The notes beneath the pieces were generated by a model. That model worked only from the letters and a program-made list of their open reading frames with translations. It was not told where the DNA came from and searched no databases. DNA of 59,071 bases from Pseudomonas putida (GTDB lineage Bacteria > Pseudomonadota > Gammaproteobacteria > Pseudomonadales > Pseudomonadaceae): contig NZ_MKZO01000034.1 of the NCBI RefSeq assembly GCF_001941965.1, forward strand, positions 1 through 59,071, read 5' to 3'. Positions 9,681-18,235 of this stretch are shown in pieces. The translations under genes and the position numbers were made by a program. Position 1 is the stretch's first letter; every line of letters begins with the position of its first letter.

Positions 9681-9760
9681 AGCTTCAAGCGACAAGCCAT
9701 AAGCTGCAAGAGCAGGCGCCACTGCCCCTCTTGCAGCTTTCAGCTTAAAGCTTGCAGCTC
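9681..9760. repeat. REP-like inverted repeat, family C, copy 2
   Basis: CTTCAAGC..AAGCTGCAAG (left arm) and CTTGCAGC..AGCTTGCAG (right arm) flank a GC-rich centre and fill the hom-thrC gap. An hairpin inside the hom-thrC transcript could lower thrC expression or stabilise the hom message. Confidence 0.85.
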
Positions 9761-9778
9761 CCAAGAAGGTTTGCCCAA

Positions 9779-11188
9779 ATGCGCTATATCAGTACCCGTG
9801 GCCAGGCTCCTGCCCTGAATTTCGAAGACGTCCTGCTGGCCGGTCTCGCCAGTGACGGTGGCCTCTACGTTCCGGAAAACCTGCCGCGCTTCACCCAGGA
9901 AGAGATCGCTTCCTGGGCCGGCCTGCCGTACCACGAGCTGGCGTTCCGGGTGATGCGTCCGTTCGTCACCGGCAGCATCGCCGATGCCGATTTCAAGAAA
10001 ATCCTCGAAGAAACCTACGGCGAGTTCGCCCACGCAGCGGTCGCGCCGCTGCGCCAGTTGAACAGCAACGAGTGGGTACTCGAGCTGTTCCACGGCCCGA
10101 CCCTGGCGTTCAAGGACTTCGCCCTGCAACTGCTCGGCCGCCTGCTGGACCACGTCCTGGCCAAGCGCGGCGAGCGCGTGGTGATTATCGGCGCCACCAG
10201 CGGTGACACCGGTTCCGCCGCGATCGAAGGCTGCCGTCGTTGCGACAACGTCGACATCTTCATCCTGCACCCGCACCAGCGTGTGTCGGAAGTGCAGCGT
10301 CGCCAGATGACCACCATCATGGGCGAGAACATCCACAACATCGCCATCGAAGGCAACTTCGACGACTGCCAGGAGATGGTCAAGGCCAGCTTCGCCGACC
10401 AGGGCTTCCTCAAGGGCACCCGCCTGGTTGCGGTCAACTCGATCAACTGGGCGCGGATCATGGCCCAGATCGTCTACTACTTCCACGCCGCCCTGCAGCT
10501 CGGTGGCCCGGCCCGTTCCGTGGCGTTCTCGGTGCCTACCGGCAACTTCGGCGACATCTTCGCCGGCTACCTGGCGCGCAACATGGGCCTGCCGATCAGC
10601 CAGCTGATCGTCGCCACCAACCGCAACGACATCCTGCACCGCTTCATGAGCGGCAACCAGTACGTCAAGGAAACCCTGCACGCGACCCTGTCGCCGTCGA
10701 TGGACATCATGGTGTCGTCGAACTTCGAGCGCCTGCTGTTCGACCTGCACGGTCGCAATGGCGCGGCGATCGCCGAGCTGATGGCCAGCTTCAAGCAAGG
10801 TGGCGGCTTCAGCGTCGAGCAGGACCGCTGGACCGAAGCGCGCAAGCTGTTCGACTCGCTGGCCGTGGATGACGCGCAAACCTGCGAAACCATCGCTGAA
10901 GTCTTCGCCCAGACTGGCGAAGTACTCGACCCGCACACCGCCATTGGCGTCAAGGCCGCCCGCGAATGCCGTCGCAGCCTGGACACCCCGATGGTCGTAC
11001 TGGGTACTGCGCACCCGGTCAAGTTCCCGGATGCGGTGGAAAAGGCTGGTGTCGGCAAGGCCCTGGAACTGCCGGCGCACCTGACCGACCTGTTCTCGCG
11101 GGAAGAGAAGTGCACGGTGTTGGCCAATGACCTGAGTCAGGTTCAGGCGTTCGTCAGCCAGCATGGCAATCGTGGCAAGCCGCTGTAA
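9779..11188 (+). CDS. thrC: Threonine synthase
   Basis: This PLP enzyme converts O-phosphohomoserine to threonine. The 469-residue protein begins MRYISTRGQAPALNFEDVLL. It carries the PLP-lysine motif GPTLAFKDFALQLLG, the phosphate-binding ATSGDTGSAA and a later VPTGNFGDIFAGYLA. The ATG at 9779 is chosen over one at 9752 because the earlier one lies in the repeat element. The gene is followed by a strong terminator. hom-thrC is a conserved pair. Confidence 0.96.
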   Translation: MRYISTRGQAPALNFEDVLLAGLASDGGLYVPENLPRFTQEEIASWAGLPYHELAFRVMRPFVTGSIADADFKKILEETYGEFAHAAVAPLRQLNSNEWVLELFHGPTLAFKDFALQLLGRLLDHVLAKRGERVVIIGATSGDTGSAAIEGCRRCDNVDIFILHPHQRVSEVQRRQMTTIMGENIHNIAIEGNFDDCQEMVKASFADQGFLKGTRLVAVNSINWARIMAQIVYYFHAALQLGGPARSVAFSVPTGNFGDIFAGYLARNMGLPISQLIVATNRNDILHRFMSGNQYVKETLHATLSPSMDIMVSSNFERLLFDLHGRNGAAIAELMASFKQGGGFSVEQDRWTEARKLFDSLAVDDAQTCETIAEVFAQTGEVLDPHTAIGVKAARECRRSLDTPMVVLGTAHPVKFPDAVEKAGVGKALELPAHLTDLFSREEKCTVLANDLSQVQAFVSQHGNRGKPL

Positions 11189-11204
11189 GCGGTTCGTGGT
11201 GAAG

Positions 11205-11232
11205 AAAGCCCGTCCTCAGTGACGGGCTTTTT
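11205..11232 (+). terminator. Rho-independent terminator after thrC
   Basis: A 10-bp stem AAAGCCCGTC/GACGGGCTTT with a 6-base loop and T tail lies 16 bases after the thrC stop. Confidence 0.92.
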
Positions 11233-11253
11233 CATGCCTGACGCCTATTTCCC

Positions 11254-11363
11254 TGTAGGAGCGTGGCTTGCCCGCGAAGGAGTGCGAAGCGCTCCCAAAA
11301 TTGGTGTTGCCAGTGCCAATTTGGGACCGCTACGCGCTCCATCGCGGGCAAGCCACGCTCCTA
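11254..11363. repeat. REP doublet (REPIN-like), family A, copy 1
   Basis: TGTAGGAGCGTGGCTTGCCCGCGA and its reverse complement face each other across about 60 bases that themselves contain an inverted CCCAAA/TTTGGG pair. The right end supplies the stop codon of the minus-strand antitoxin remnant. Confidence 0.93.
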
Positions 11364-11537
11364 CGTAATCTTGTGATCGGTCAGTGGGTAGTGCTCGCTT
11401 TCATACGCGCTGATTGCAGCCACCAACGCCTCCATCTCAATGGCTTCGGGCGTTTCACGCTCTGCCTGATAGATGGCTTCAAGCCGTTCCAATGCCGCGC
11501 GCAACTCGTCATCGTTACGGATTGGATTGATCGACAT
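11361..11537 (-). CDS. Truncated HigA-like antitoxin (N-terminal region only)
   Basis: This is a 58-residue protein whose sequence (MSINPIRNDDELRAALERLE ... ALVAAISAYESEHYPL) resembles the N-terminal segment of HigA-type antitoxins of the COG5499 group. In those proteins this part precedes a helix-turn-helix DNA-binding domain, which is absent here. AAGGAG lies about 8 bases before the ATG at 11537. The last codons run straight into the REP doublet, whose edge provides the TAG stop. No HigB toxin gene is seen next to it. It may be a remnant, or a small functional protein kept without its toxin. Family identity is from memory of the pattern. Confidence 0.6.
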   Translation of the reverse strand: MSINPIRNDDELRAALERLEAIYQAERETPEAIEMEALVAAISAYESEHYPLTDHKIT

Positions 11538-11729
11538 TGAAAGACTCCTTGAGCTGAGTTCACCAACAATCCTGCTGGCACAGACCTCAAAAGCCAAGGC
11601 AGCCATTTCCTGATCTACCGTCAGATCCCCCGTCGGAAACATTCACCTTTCTTTCGGATTTGTCCTATAGGCCCCCCCGTACAACTTCCCTAGAGTCGCC
11701 CCTTCGTGCCACCACGGAGACCTGCTCCC

Positions 11730-12941
11730 ATGCACTCGCTCAAGGTCCTGATCCTCGAAGACCACCCCTTTCAACTGATGGCCTTGCACCAGATGCTCAA
11801 TGCCAACGGCGTGTTCGACGTACTCACCGCCGAGTCGGTGCCGGTTGCCATGCAGATGCTGGAGCGCCGCGGACCGGTGGATGTGGCGATCTGCGATCTC
11901 TACATGGACGGCCCGGACGGCCTGGCGATGATCCGGCACCTGGCCCAGCATCGCCTGGCGTCGGGCCTGATCGTGCTCAGCGATGCCGAGCCGGCATTGC
12001 TCGAGACTATCGCCGAACTCACCCCGCAACTCGGCCTGCGCCTGCTCGGCTGCGTGCAGAAGCCTGCCAGCGGCGCGCTGCTGCATCGCCTGCTCAGCGA
12101 TTACCAGGACAGTGCTGCGGCACCCAAGGCCACTGCGCAAATCCTCGAACTGGCCCGTCTATCCCCCGAACAACTGGCCCATTCCCGCAACCAGTGGAAA
12201 GTCAGCTACCAGCCCAAGATCGACGCCAATGGCACCCTGATCGGCGTCGAAGCCGCGGTCCGCTGGCAACACCCGACCCTGGGATTACTGGCTCCGGGAG
12301 CGTTCTTCATCCCGCAGCAAGGCGCCGCGCTGCTGGAAATGCTGACCTGGCACGTGCTGGAAAAAGCCGTGGCCGTCAGCGAGGCGATTCGCCTGGAAGA
12401 CCAGCGCCCTCTGCCGGTGGCGGTGAACGTACCTCCGGCGATCCTGCTCGACGAAGGCTTCGTCGATCGCCTCGGTGAACTGCTGATCCAGCACCGGCTC
12501 CCCGCCAGCGCCCTGACCCTCGAATTCGCCGAGTGCCACTGCGCTCAACTGAACAACGTCCAACTGCAACGCCTGGCCAACCTGCGCAAACTGGGCTGCC
12601 ACCTGTGCCTGGACGGCTTCGGCCGCGGCGCTGCCAATCTCCGGCAACTCTTTGACCTGCCCCTGAGCGAGCTGAAGCTCCCCGGTGAATTCGTCCGTGG
12701 CATGACCGAGGACGGCAAGAAGGCGGCAATCGTGGCCTCGGCGTTGATCCTGGCGCGACGCGGCGAGCTCGACGTAGTGGTCGAGGACGTCGATACACTG
12801 GCCGACTGGCAGGCCGTGCAGGGCCTGGGTCATGTCCGGGTGCAGGGCGGCTTCATTGCCTGGCCGATGTCCGGCGGCGAACTGCTCAAGTGGATCAACG
12901 CCCGCGAGCCTTCGACCAATGGCCAACAAGGCGTGGCTTGA
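11730..12941 (+). CDS. Response regulator with degenerate EAL domain
   Basis: The 403-residue protein has an N-terminal receiver domain (about 1-125). Its acidic pocket is in LILEDH, the phospho-acceptor Asp in ICDLYMDGPDG, Ser in LIVLSD and Lys in VQKP. The C-terminal domain (about 150-395) resembles c-di-GMP phosphodiesterases but is altered: the signature is EAA rather than EAL (GVEAAVRW), DDFG has become DGFG (LDGFGRGAANL), and LKID is LKLP. The first Glu, the Asn (NVPP), Glu (LEFAE), Lys and VQGG are still recognisable. It is more likely a c-di-GMP sensor or protein-interaction output than an efficient enzyme. The ATG at 11730 follows GGAG. No partner kinase is adjacent. Confidence 0.85.
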   Translation: MHSLKVLILEDHPFQLMALHQMLNANGVFDVLTAESVPVAMQMLERRGPVDVAICDLYMDGPDGLAMIRHLAQHRLASGLIVLSDAEPALLETIAELTPQLGLRLLGCVQKPASGALLHRLLSDYQDSAAAPKATAQILELARLSPEQLAHSRNQWKVSYQPKIDANGTLIGVEAAVRWQHPTLGLLAPGAFFIPQQGAALLEMLTWHVLEKAVAVSEAIRLEDQRPLPVAVNVPPAILLDEGFVDRLGELLIQHRLPASALTLEFAECHCAQLNNVQLQRLANLRKLGCHLCLDGFGRGAANLRQLFDLPLSELKLPGEFVRGMTEDGKKAAIVASALILARRGELDVVVEDVDTLADWQAVQGLGHVRVQGGFIAWPMSGGELLKWINAREPSTNGQQGVA

Positions 12942-13103
12942 ACCATTGGTGGCTTTTTGATATTGCTGCAAGGGAGGGCAGAGTCAATCTGTCATCTTTC
13001 CCGGGCATGCTCGGGTGAATCCCCTGGTGAAAGCCCCGTGGTGTCGAACTTTTTCGAGATTGGCGGGGTCAGTCAAAGACCACTTGGTTCTAACGAGGTG
13101 AAA

Positions 13104-13397
13104 ATGAACAAGATGGAATCTGTCAGCTTGTTGCTCAATGAAGCATTGGCACCTTATCAGGTCACCCTGGAGCCCTTGGGGACGGGCACGTTCACGCTGT
13201 CGCTGCGTGACGAGAACGGTTTTGAAGTGTTGCAACGCACCACCCCGGCCAGCCAGTTGCAGGACCTGCGCCTGCTGGTGGACCTGGTGGACGGCGTGCA
13301 ACGCGATCTGCGCATCGCCGAAGGGCGCCTGCAACCCTGTGTGATCGCGGCCTGGCAACATGCCCGGCAGGGTCGCAACTTATCGGCTACCTTGTGA
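13104..13397 (+). CDS. Small DUF3509-like protein
   Basis: The 97-residue cytosolic protein starts MNKMESVSLLLNEALAPYQV and includes a compact beta-rich part (TFTLSLRDENGFEVLQRTT) and a helical stretch (LRLLVDLVDGVQRDLRIAEG). Size and pattern fit the uncharacterised Pseudomonas family DUF3509. The assignment is from memory. GAGGTG lies about 5 bases before the ATG at 13104. An ATG at 12957 is in frame but has no support. The gene stands alone with a terminator about 110 bases downstream. Function unknown. Confidence 0.65.
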   Translation: MNKMESVSLLLNEALAPYQVTLEPLGTGTFTLSLRDENGFEVLQRTTPASQLQDLRLLVDLVDGVQRDLRIAEGRLQPCVIAAWQHARQGRNLSATL

Positions 13398-13509
13398 GGG
13401 AACCTTTGCGGGTCAAGGTACTCAGAAAGGATACAGGCGGCCAGACGGCATTTTGCTCCGATGCGCTTTGACCGCCTCCACGAAAGGCCATCCAAGGGCC
13501 TTCGTTTAA

Positions 13510-13548
13510 CCCCGATCGGGCTCCCCACCGTTCGGGGTTTCTTTTTTT
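13510..13548 (+). terminator. Rho-independent terminator
   Basis: A CCCCGA-T-CGG / CCG-T-TCGGGG stem with one T:T mismatch is followed by TTTCTTTTTTT. It ends the transcript of the small DUF3509-like gene. Confidence 0.85.
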
Positions 13549-13549
13549 C

Positions 13550-13644
13550 GAGCTGCAAGCTTCAAGCCTCAAGCCGTAAGAGAAAGCGAGCGCGGCGCGG
13601 GCTGGCTTTTTTCTTACGGCTTGAAGCTTGAGGCTTGAAGCTCA
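13550..13644. repeat. REP-like inverted repeat, family C, copy 3
   Basis: GAGCTGCAAGCTTCAAGCCTCAAGCCGTAAG-type left arm and its reverse complement on the right (ending at 13644) flank a GC-rich centre. The right arm overlaps the last codon of the minus-strand gene that follows. Confidence 0.88.
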
Positions 13645-14517
13645 AGGATGGTCTTCGACGAAGAAGCGTTGGGCATCCAGCAGATAGGTCTCGCGGGTCT
13701 GCTCATCCAGCCATTCAGCGTACAACTGCGGCAGGTGGGCATCGCGCATCTTCAGCAGCAGTTCATCGATATGGCTGACCGCCTCGCGTCCTTGCGCGGT
13801 ATCGCTGCAGCCGACGTGGATGAACTGGTACGGCGCCATGCCCTGGATCGGGTAGAAGGTCAGGGCGTCCAGCGGCTGGCCCAGCTCCCCGGCCAGGTAG
13901 CGCACTTCTGGCCAATAGCCCAGCAGCCACTTCAAACGCCCCAGGTTCTGCATCTGCAACAGGCTGCGCACCGCGTCATTGCCGTAGTGCGGGGTCAGGG
14001 TGTCGGGCGGGGTGGCCTTGAGCAGGATATCCACCGGCGTGCTGTAGCTGCGCTCGGCGACCATCCCCAGGCGCGAGGTATGGCTCGCCAGCAAGGCCTT
14101 GAGATCGACCTTGCCGTCCACCAGGAACGGCTCGACCATCGCCGCATCCTGCTTGCGCACGATCAGGCCGTTGCTCAGGGTGCCCATGCTTGGCACCGAG
14201 AAATGGATGAATTTCGCCCGTTCCGGGGTCCAGAGCAGGGTCGGGTCGCAGGTGAAGCTGGGTTCGGCCAGCATCTGCATGGCCCGGGCGCGGTTGACCC
14301 GCAGGATGCTGTGGTCGTACTCGGGCAGTTGCTCGATCAGTTGCGCGAGCAACTGGTCAACCGCGCCCTGGCCCTTGCGCGAACCTTCGAAGATGGTCAG
14401 CGGCGGCAGATCCCGCAGCAGCCAGGTCAGTCGCTCCTTGGCCACGGCCATTCCGGAAATACTCAGCGATACGCCGAGCAGCAGGCCCAGGCCGGTGCCG
14501 CGGAGCAGCTTTTTCAG
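13642..14517 (-). CDS. Periplasmic substrate-binding-like protein (TIGR02285-like), probable CTG start
   Basis: The 291-residue product resembles family-3 solute-binding proteins (TIGR02285 type, from memory). An open signal peptide (KKLLRGTGLGLLLGVSLSIS, then GMAVA) directly precedes KERLTWLLRDLPPLTIFEG. The only start that includes this signal is a CTG at 14517, which overlaps the TGA stop of the upstream CoA-transferase as CTGA. The first ATG in frame is at 14451 and would remove the signal peptide. AGGG lies about 7 bases before the CTG. The stop lies in the end of a REP-like repeat. Ligand unknown; no transporter is adjacent. Confidence 0.7.
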   Translation of the reverse strand: MKKLLRGTGLGLLLGVSLSISGMAVAKERLTWLLRDLPPLTIFEGSRKGQGAVDQLLAQLIEQLPEYDHSILRVNRARAMQMLAEPSFTCDPTLLWTPERAKFIHFSVPSMGTLSNGLIVRKQDAAMVEPFLVDGKVDLKALLASHTSRLGMVAERSYSTPVDILLKATPPDTLTPHYGNDAVRSLLQMQNLGRLKWLLGYWPEVRYLAGELGQPLDALTFYPIQGMAPYQFIHVGCSDTAQGREAVSHIDELLLKMRDAHLPQLYAEWLDEQTRETYLLDAQRFFVEDHP

Positions 14518-15713
14518 ATGGCACCCTGTTCGCGCAATGCGCCGATGGCAGCCGGGTCATAGCCCAGTTCGGCGAGCAAGGCGTCGGTGTGCTCGCCCAG
14601 CTTCGGCCCGACCCACTCGGTAGAGCCGGGGGTTTCGGAAAGCTTGGGCACGATGCCCGGCATCTTGAACGGCTTGCCATCCGGCAGCCTGGCCTGGAGG
14701 AACATTTCCCGGGCCAGGTACTGCGGATCGCTGAACATGTCTTCGGCAGAATAGATGCGGCTGGCCGGTACTTGCGCGTCATTGAGGGTCAGCATGAGTT
14801 GATCCAGCGGTACGCTGTTGGCCCAGCGGTCGATCACCCCGTACAGCTCGTCGCGCCGCGCATCGCGGCCATCGTTGCTGGCCAGGCTCGGGTCCTCGGC
14901 CAGGTCGGTGCGACCGATAGCGAGCATGAAGCGCTTGAAGATGGCATCACCGTTGGCGCCGATCTGCACATGCTTGCCGTCGGCGCTGGTATGAATGGAG
15001 GAGGGCGTGATGCCGGGCATGATGTTGCCGGTGCGCTCGCGGATGAAGCCGAACACGTCGAACTCCGGGACCATGCTCTCCATCATGGCGAAGATGGCTT
15101 CGTACAGCGCCACATCCACCACCTGGCCCTCGCCGCCGTTCACTTCGCGGTGCCGCAGGGCCATCAGCGCACCGATCACACCCCACAGGGCGGCGATGGA
15201 GTCACCGATGGAAATCCCCGTGCGTACCGGCGGGCGGTCGTCGAAACCGGTGATATAGCGCAGCCCGCCCATGGATTCGCCCACCGCGCCGAAGCCCGGC
15301 TGGTCCTTCATCGGTCCGGTCTGGCCGAAACCCGACAGACGGACCATCACCAGCTTCGGGTTCAGCGCCTTGAGCACCTCCCAACCGAGGCCGAGCTTTT
15401 CCAGCACGCCGGGGCGGAAGTTCTCGATCAGGATGTCGGCGTCGGCCAGCAGGCGCTTGAGGATCGCCATGCCTTCGGGATGCTTGAGGTTGAGGGTCAG
15501 CGACTGCTTGTTGCGCGCCTGGACGAACCACCACAGCGAGGTGCCCTCATACAGCTTGCGCCACTTGCGCAGCGGATCGCCGCCGTCCGGCGACTCGACC
15601 TTGACCACCTGGGCACCGAATTCGGCGCAGATGCGCGAGGCGAAGGGGCCGGCGATCAGGGTGCCGAGTTCGACGACTTTCAGACCGGCGAGGGGTTTGC
15701 TGGGCAACGACAT
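14514..15713 (-). CDS. CoA-transferase, family III (CaiB/BaiF)
   Basis: The 399-residue cytosolic enzyme is predicted to move CoA between carboxylic acids. Family III features are visible: KVVELGTLIAGPFASRICAE at the N-terminus, QVVKVESPDGGDPLRKW, LTLNLKHPEG, ENFRPGVLEKLGLGWE and VRLSGFGQTGPMKDQPGFG. The ATG at 15713 gives MSLPSKPLAGLKVVELG. The longer open frame upstream has no support. Its stop overlaps the presumed start of the periplasmic-binding-like gene by 4 bases, so the two are probably co-translated. The substrate is not evident from the neighbourhood. Confidence 0.9.
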   Translation of the reverse strand: MSLPSKPLAGLKVVELGTLIAGPFASRICAEFGAQVVKVESPDGGDPLRKWRKLYEGTSLWWFVQARNKQSLTLNLKHPEGMAILKRLLADADILIENFRPGVLEKLGLGWEVLKALNPKLVMVRLSGFGQTGPMKDQPGFGAVGESMGGLRYITGFDDRPPVRTGISIGDSIAALWGVIGALMALRHREVNGGEGQVVDVALYEAIFAMMESMVPEFDVFGFIRERTGNIMPGITPSSIHTSADGKHVQIGANGDAIFKRFMLAIGRTDLAEDPSLASNDGRDARRDELYGVIDRWANSVPLDQLMLTLNDAQVPASRIYSAEDMFSDPQYLAREMFLQARLPDGKPFKMPGIVPKLSETPGSTEWVGPKLGEHTDALLAELGYDPAAIGALREQGAI

Positions 15714-15865
15714 AAGGCATCCGTGGCAATGGGCAGTGCGCTCGTTTTTATCACAGGGCGACAGGCGCAGATACTGTTGTAGCTCAGGATTGTGGCAGCG
15801 CGTCGTCGATTGCCGCCGCATCGGTTAGACTGGTCGACTTTCCCCGTTACCAGAAGCCCGCCCCC

Positions 15866-16408
15866 ATGGCCCAGCCGTCCACCACGTACAAGTTCGAACT
15901 GAACCTCACCGACCTCGACCGCAACGTCTACCAGAGCGTCAAGCAGACCATCGCCCGCCATCCTTCGGAAACCGAAGAACGCATGGCTGTGCGCCTGCTG
16001 GCCTACGCCCTCTGGTACAACGAGCAACTGTCGTTCGGCCGTGGTCTGTCGGATGTCGATGAAGCCGCGCTGTGGGAAAAGAGCCTGGATGACCGCATCC
16101 TGCACTGGATCGAAGTCGGCCAGCCGGACGCCGACCGCCTGACCTGGTGCTCGCGTCGCACCGAGCGCACCAGCCTGCTGGCCTACGGCAGCCTGCGGGT
16201 CTGGCAAAGCAAGGTGCTGCCGGCGGTGAAGGGCCTGAAAAACCTGAATATCGCAGCAGTTCCCCAGGAAGTGCTGGAAGTCCTCGCCACCGATATGCCA
16301 CGGGCGATCAAATGGGACGTGATGATCAGCGACGGCAGCGTCTTCGTCACCGACGACCGTGGCCAGCACGAAGTGCAGCTGGAGTGGCTGCAAGGCGAGC
16401 GTGGTTGA
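15866..16408 (+). CDS. yaeQ: YaeQ family protein
   Basis: The 180-residue protein begins MAQPSTTYKFELNLTDLDRN and contains QTIARHPSETEERMAVRLLA, WIEVGQPDADRL and KVLPAVKGLKNLNI. YaeQ proteins have a PD-(D/E)XK nuclease-like fold. The cellular role is unsettled. recJ starts 9 bases after its stop, so they likely form an operon. The yaeQ-recJ pairing is as expected for Pseudomonas. Confidence 0.9.
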   Translation: MAQPSTTYKFELNLTDLDRNVYQSVKQTIARHPSETEERMAVRLLAYALWYNEQLSFGRGLSDVDEAALWEKSLDDRILHWIEVGQPDADRLTWCSRRTERTSLLAYGSLRVWQSKVLPAVKGLKNLNIAAVPQEVLEVLATDMPRAIKWDVMISDGSVFVTDDRGQHEVQLEWLQGERG

Positions 16409-16417
16409 GCTGAGCCC

Positions 16418-18127
16418 ATGCGTATCGAGCCCCGTTCACTGCCGCCGACCCTGCCATTTCTCGGCGACCTGCCGCCCCTGCTGACCCGCCTCTACGCCGC
16501 TCGCGGCGTGCAAAGCGCGGAGGAGCTGGACAAGAGCCTGGCGCGCCTGTTGCCGTTCACCCTGCTCAAGGGCATCGACGCGGCAGTGGACCTGCTGGTA
16601 GACGCCCTGGCCAAGCGCCAGCGCATCCTCATCGTCGGCGACTTCGATGCCGACGGCGCCACCGCCAGCAGCGTCGGTCTGCTCGGCCTGCGCCTGATGG
16701 GCGCGGCGCATGTCGACTACCTGGTGCCGAACCGCTTCGAGTACGGCTACGGCCTGACCCCGGAAATCGTCGCCGTGGCTCTGCAGCGTTCGCCTGACCT
16801 GCTGATCACCGTGGACAACGGCATCTCCAGCGTCGATGGCGTGGCGGCGGCGAAGGCGGCGGGGCTCAAGGTGCTGGTCACCGACCACCACCTGCCCGGC
16901 CATGAACTGCCCCTGGCCGATGCCATCGTCAACCCCAACCAGCCCGGCTGCGAATTCCCGAGCAAGTCGCTGGCCGGGGTCGGGGTGATCTTCTATGTGC
17001 TGATGGCCTTGCGCACGCGTTTGCGTGGTTTGGGGCATTACGACAGCAAACCGCAGCCGAATCTGGGTGAACTGCTTGACCTGGTCGCCCTCGGCAGCGT
17101 CGCCGACGTGGTACCGCTGGATGCCAACAACCGCATCCTCGTGCATCAGGGCCTGGAGCGGATCCGCGCCGGCCGCGCCCGTCCGGGGCTCAAGGCGATC
17201 CTCGAAGTCGCCCGTCGCGATCACCGCCGTATCACCTCCACCGACCTCGGCTTCATCCTCGGCCCGCGCCTGAACGCCGCCGGTCGCCTCGACGACATGA
17301 GCCTGGGCATCGAATGCCTGCTCAGCGACGACGAGACCCTGGCCCGGGACATGGCGGTGCAACTGGACGAACTCAACCAGGACCGCAAGTCCATCGAGCA
17401 GGGCATGCAGCGCGAAGCCCTGGCCCAGCTCAAGGACCTGCCGGTGGAATCGATGCCGTTTGGCCTGTGCCTGTTCGAGGCCGATTGGCACCAGGGCGTG
17501 ATCGGTATCCTCGCCTCGCGCCTGAAAGAGCGCTATCACCGGCCGACCATCGCGTTCGCCGATGCCGGCGAGGGCATGCTCAAGGGCTCGGCGCGCTCGG
17601 TGCCGGGTTTCCATATCCGCGATGCCCTGGATGCGGTGGCGGCGCGGCATCCGCAACTGATCAGCAAATTCGGCGGCCATGCCATGGCGGCCGGCCTGTC
17701 GCTGCCGGCGGAGAACTTCCCGGCCTTCGCCGAAGCCTTCGATGAAGAAGTGCGTCGCCAGTTACGTGAAGAAGACCTGACCGGTCGTCTGCTGTCTGAT
17801 GGCACCCTGGAAGTGCAGGAGTTCCACCTCGAACTGGCCCGCGCCCTGCGCAATGCCGGGCCGTGGGGCCAGCACTTCCCGGAGCCGCTGTTCCACGGGG
17901 TGTTCCAGTTGGTGGAGCAACGGGTGGTCGGCGAACGCCACCTCAAGGTGGTGCTCAAGAGCGAATGCGGCGCGGTGAAGCTGGACGGCATCGCCTTCGG
18001 AATCGACCGCGAAGTCTGGCCGAACCCCACGGTGCGCTGGGTCGAGCTGGCCTACAAGCTCGACGTCAACGAGTTCCGCGGGCAGGAAACGGTGCAACTG
18101 ATGATCGCGCATATGGAGCCGCGCTGA
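16418..18127 (+). CDS. recJ: Single-stranded-DNA exonuclease RecJ
   Basis: RecJ is the 5'-3' exonuclease of RecFOR recombination, base-excision and mismatch repair. The 569-residue protein has the DHH-family metal motifs GDFDADGATASSVG, TVDNGISSVDG and TDHHLPGHELPLADAI, then LNAAGRLDDMSLGIECL. The C-terminal DHHA1 part carries KFGGHAMAAGLSL, followed by an OB-fold tail. The length is normal. Confidence 0.96.
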   Translation: MRIEPRSLPPTLPFLGDLPPLLTRLYAARGVQSAEELDKSLARLLPFTLLKGIDAAVDLLVDALAKRQRILIVGDFDADGATASSVGLLGLRLMGAAHVDYLVPNRFEYGYGLTPEIVAVALQRSPDLLITVDNGISSVDGVAAAKAAGLKVLVTDHHLPGHELPLADAIVNPNQPGCEFPSKSLAGVGVIFYVLMALRTRLRGLGHYDSKPQPNLGELLDLVALGSVADVVPLDANNRILVHQGLERIRAGRARPGLKAILEVARRDHRRITSTDLGFILGPRLNAAGRLDDMSLGIECLLSDDETLARDMAVQLDELNQDRKSIEQGMQREALAQLKDLPVESMPFGLCLFEADWHQGVIGILASRLKERYHRPTIAFADAGEGMLKGSARSVPGFHIRDALDAVAARHPQLISKFGGHAMAAGLSLPAENFPAFAEAFDEEVRRQLREEDLTGRLLSDGTLEVQEFHLELARALRNAGPWGQHFPEPLFHGVFQLVEQRVVGERHLKVVLKSECGAVKLDGIAFGIDREVWPNPTVRWVELAYKLDVNEFRGQETVQLMIAHMEPR

Positions 18128-18235
18128 ATCTGGGGGTAGGAAACTGGTCTAGGCTTTGTAGGACCGGCACTGAGCCAAAGGGAAGAACGAGCGCTCGGTT
18201 CGGTCCACCATTCGGAGTCCTGGAGAGGTGCCCTC

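Noticed and set aside
8309..9709. 466-codon minus-strand ORF opposite hom
   Set aside because: Complete overlap with a well-identified gene and His/Asp/Val-rich translation typical of antisense frames in GC-rich DNA.
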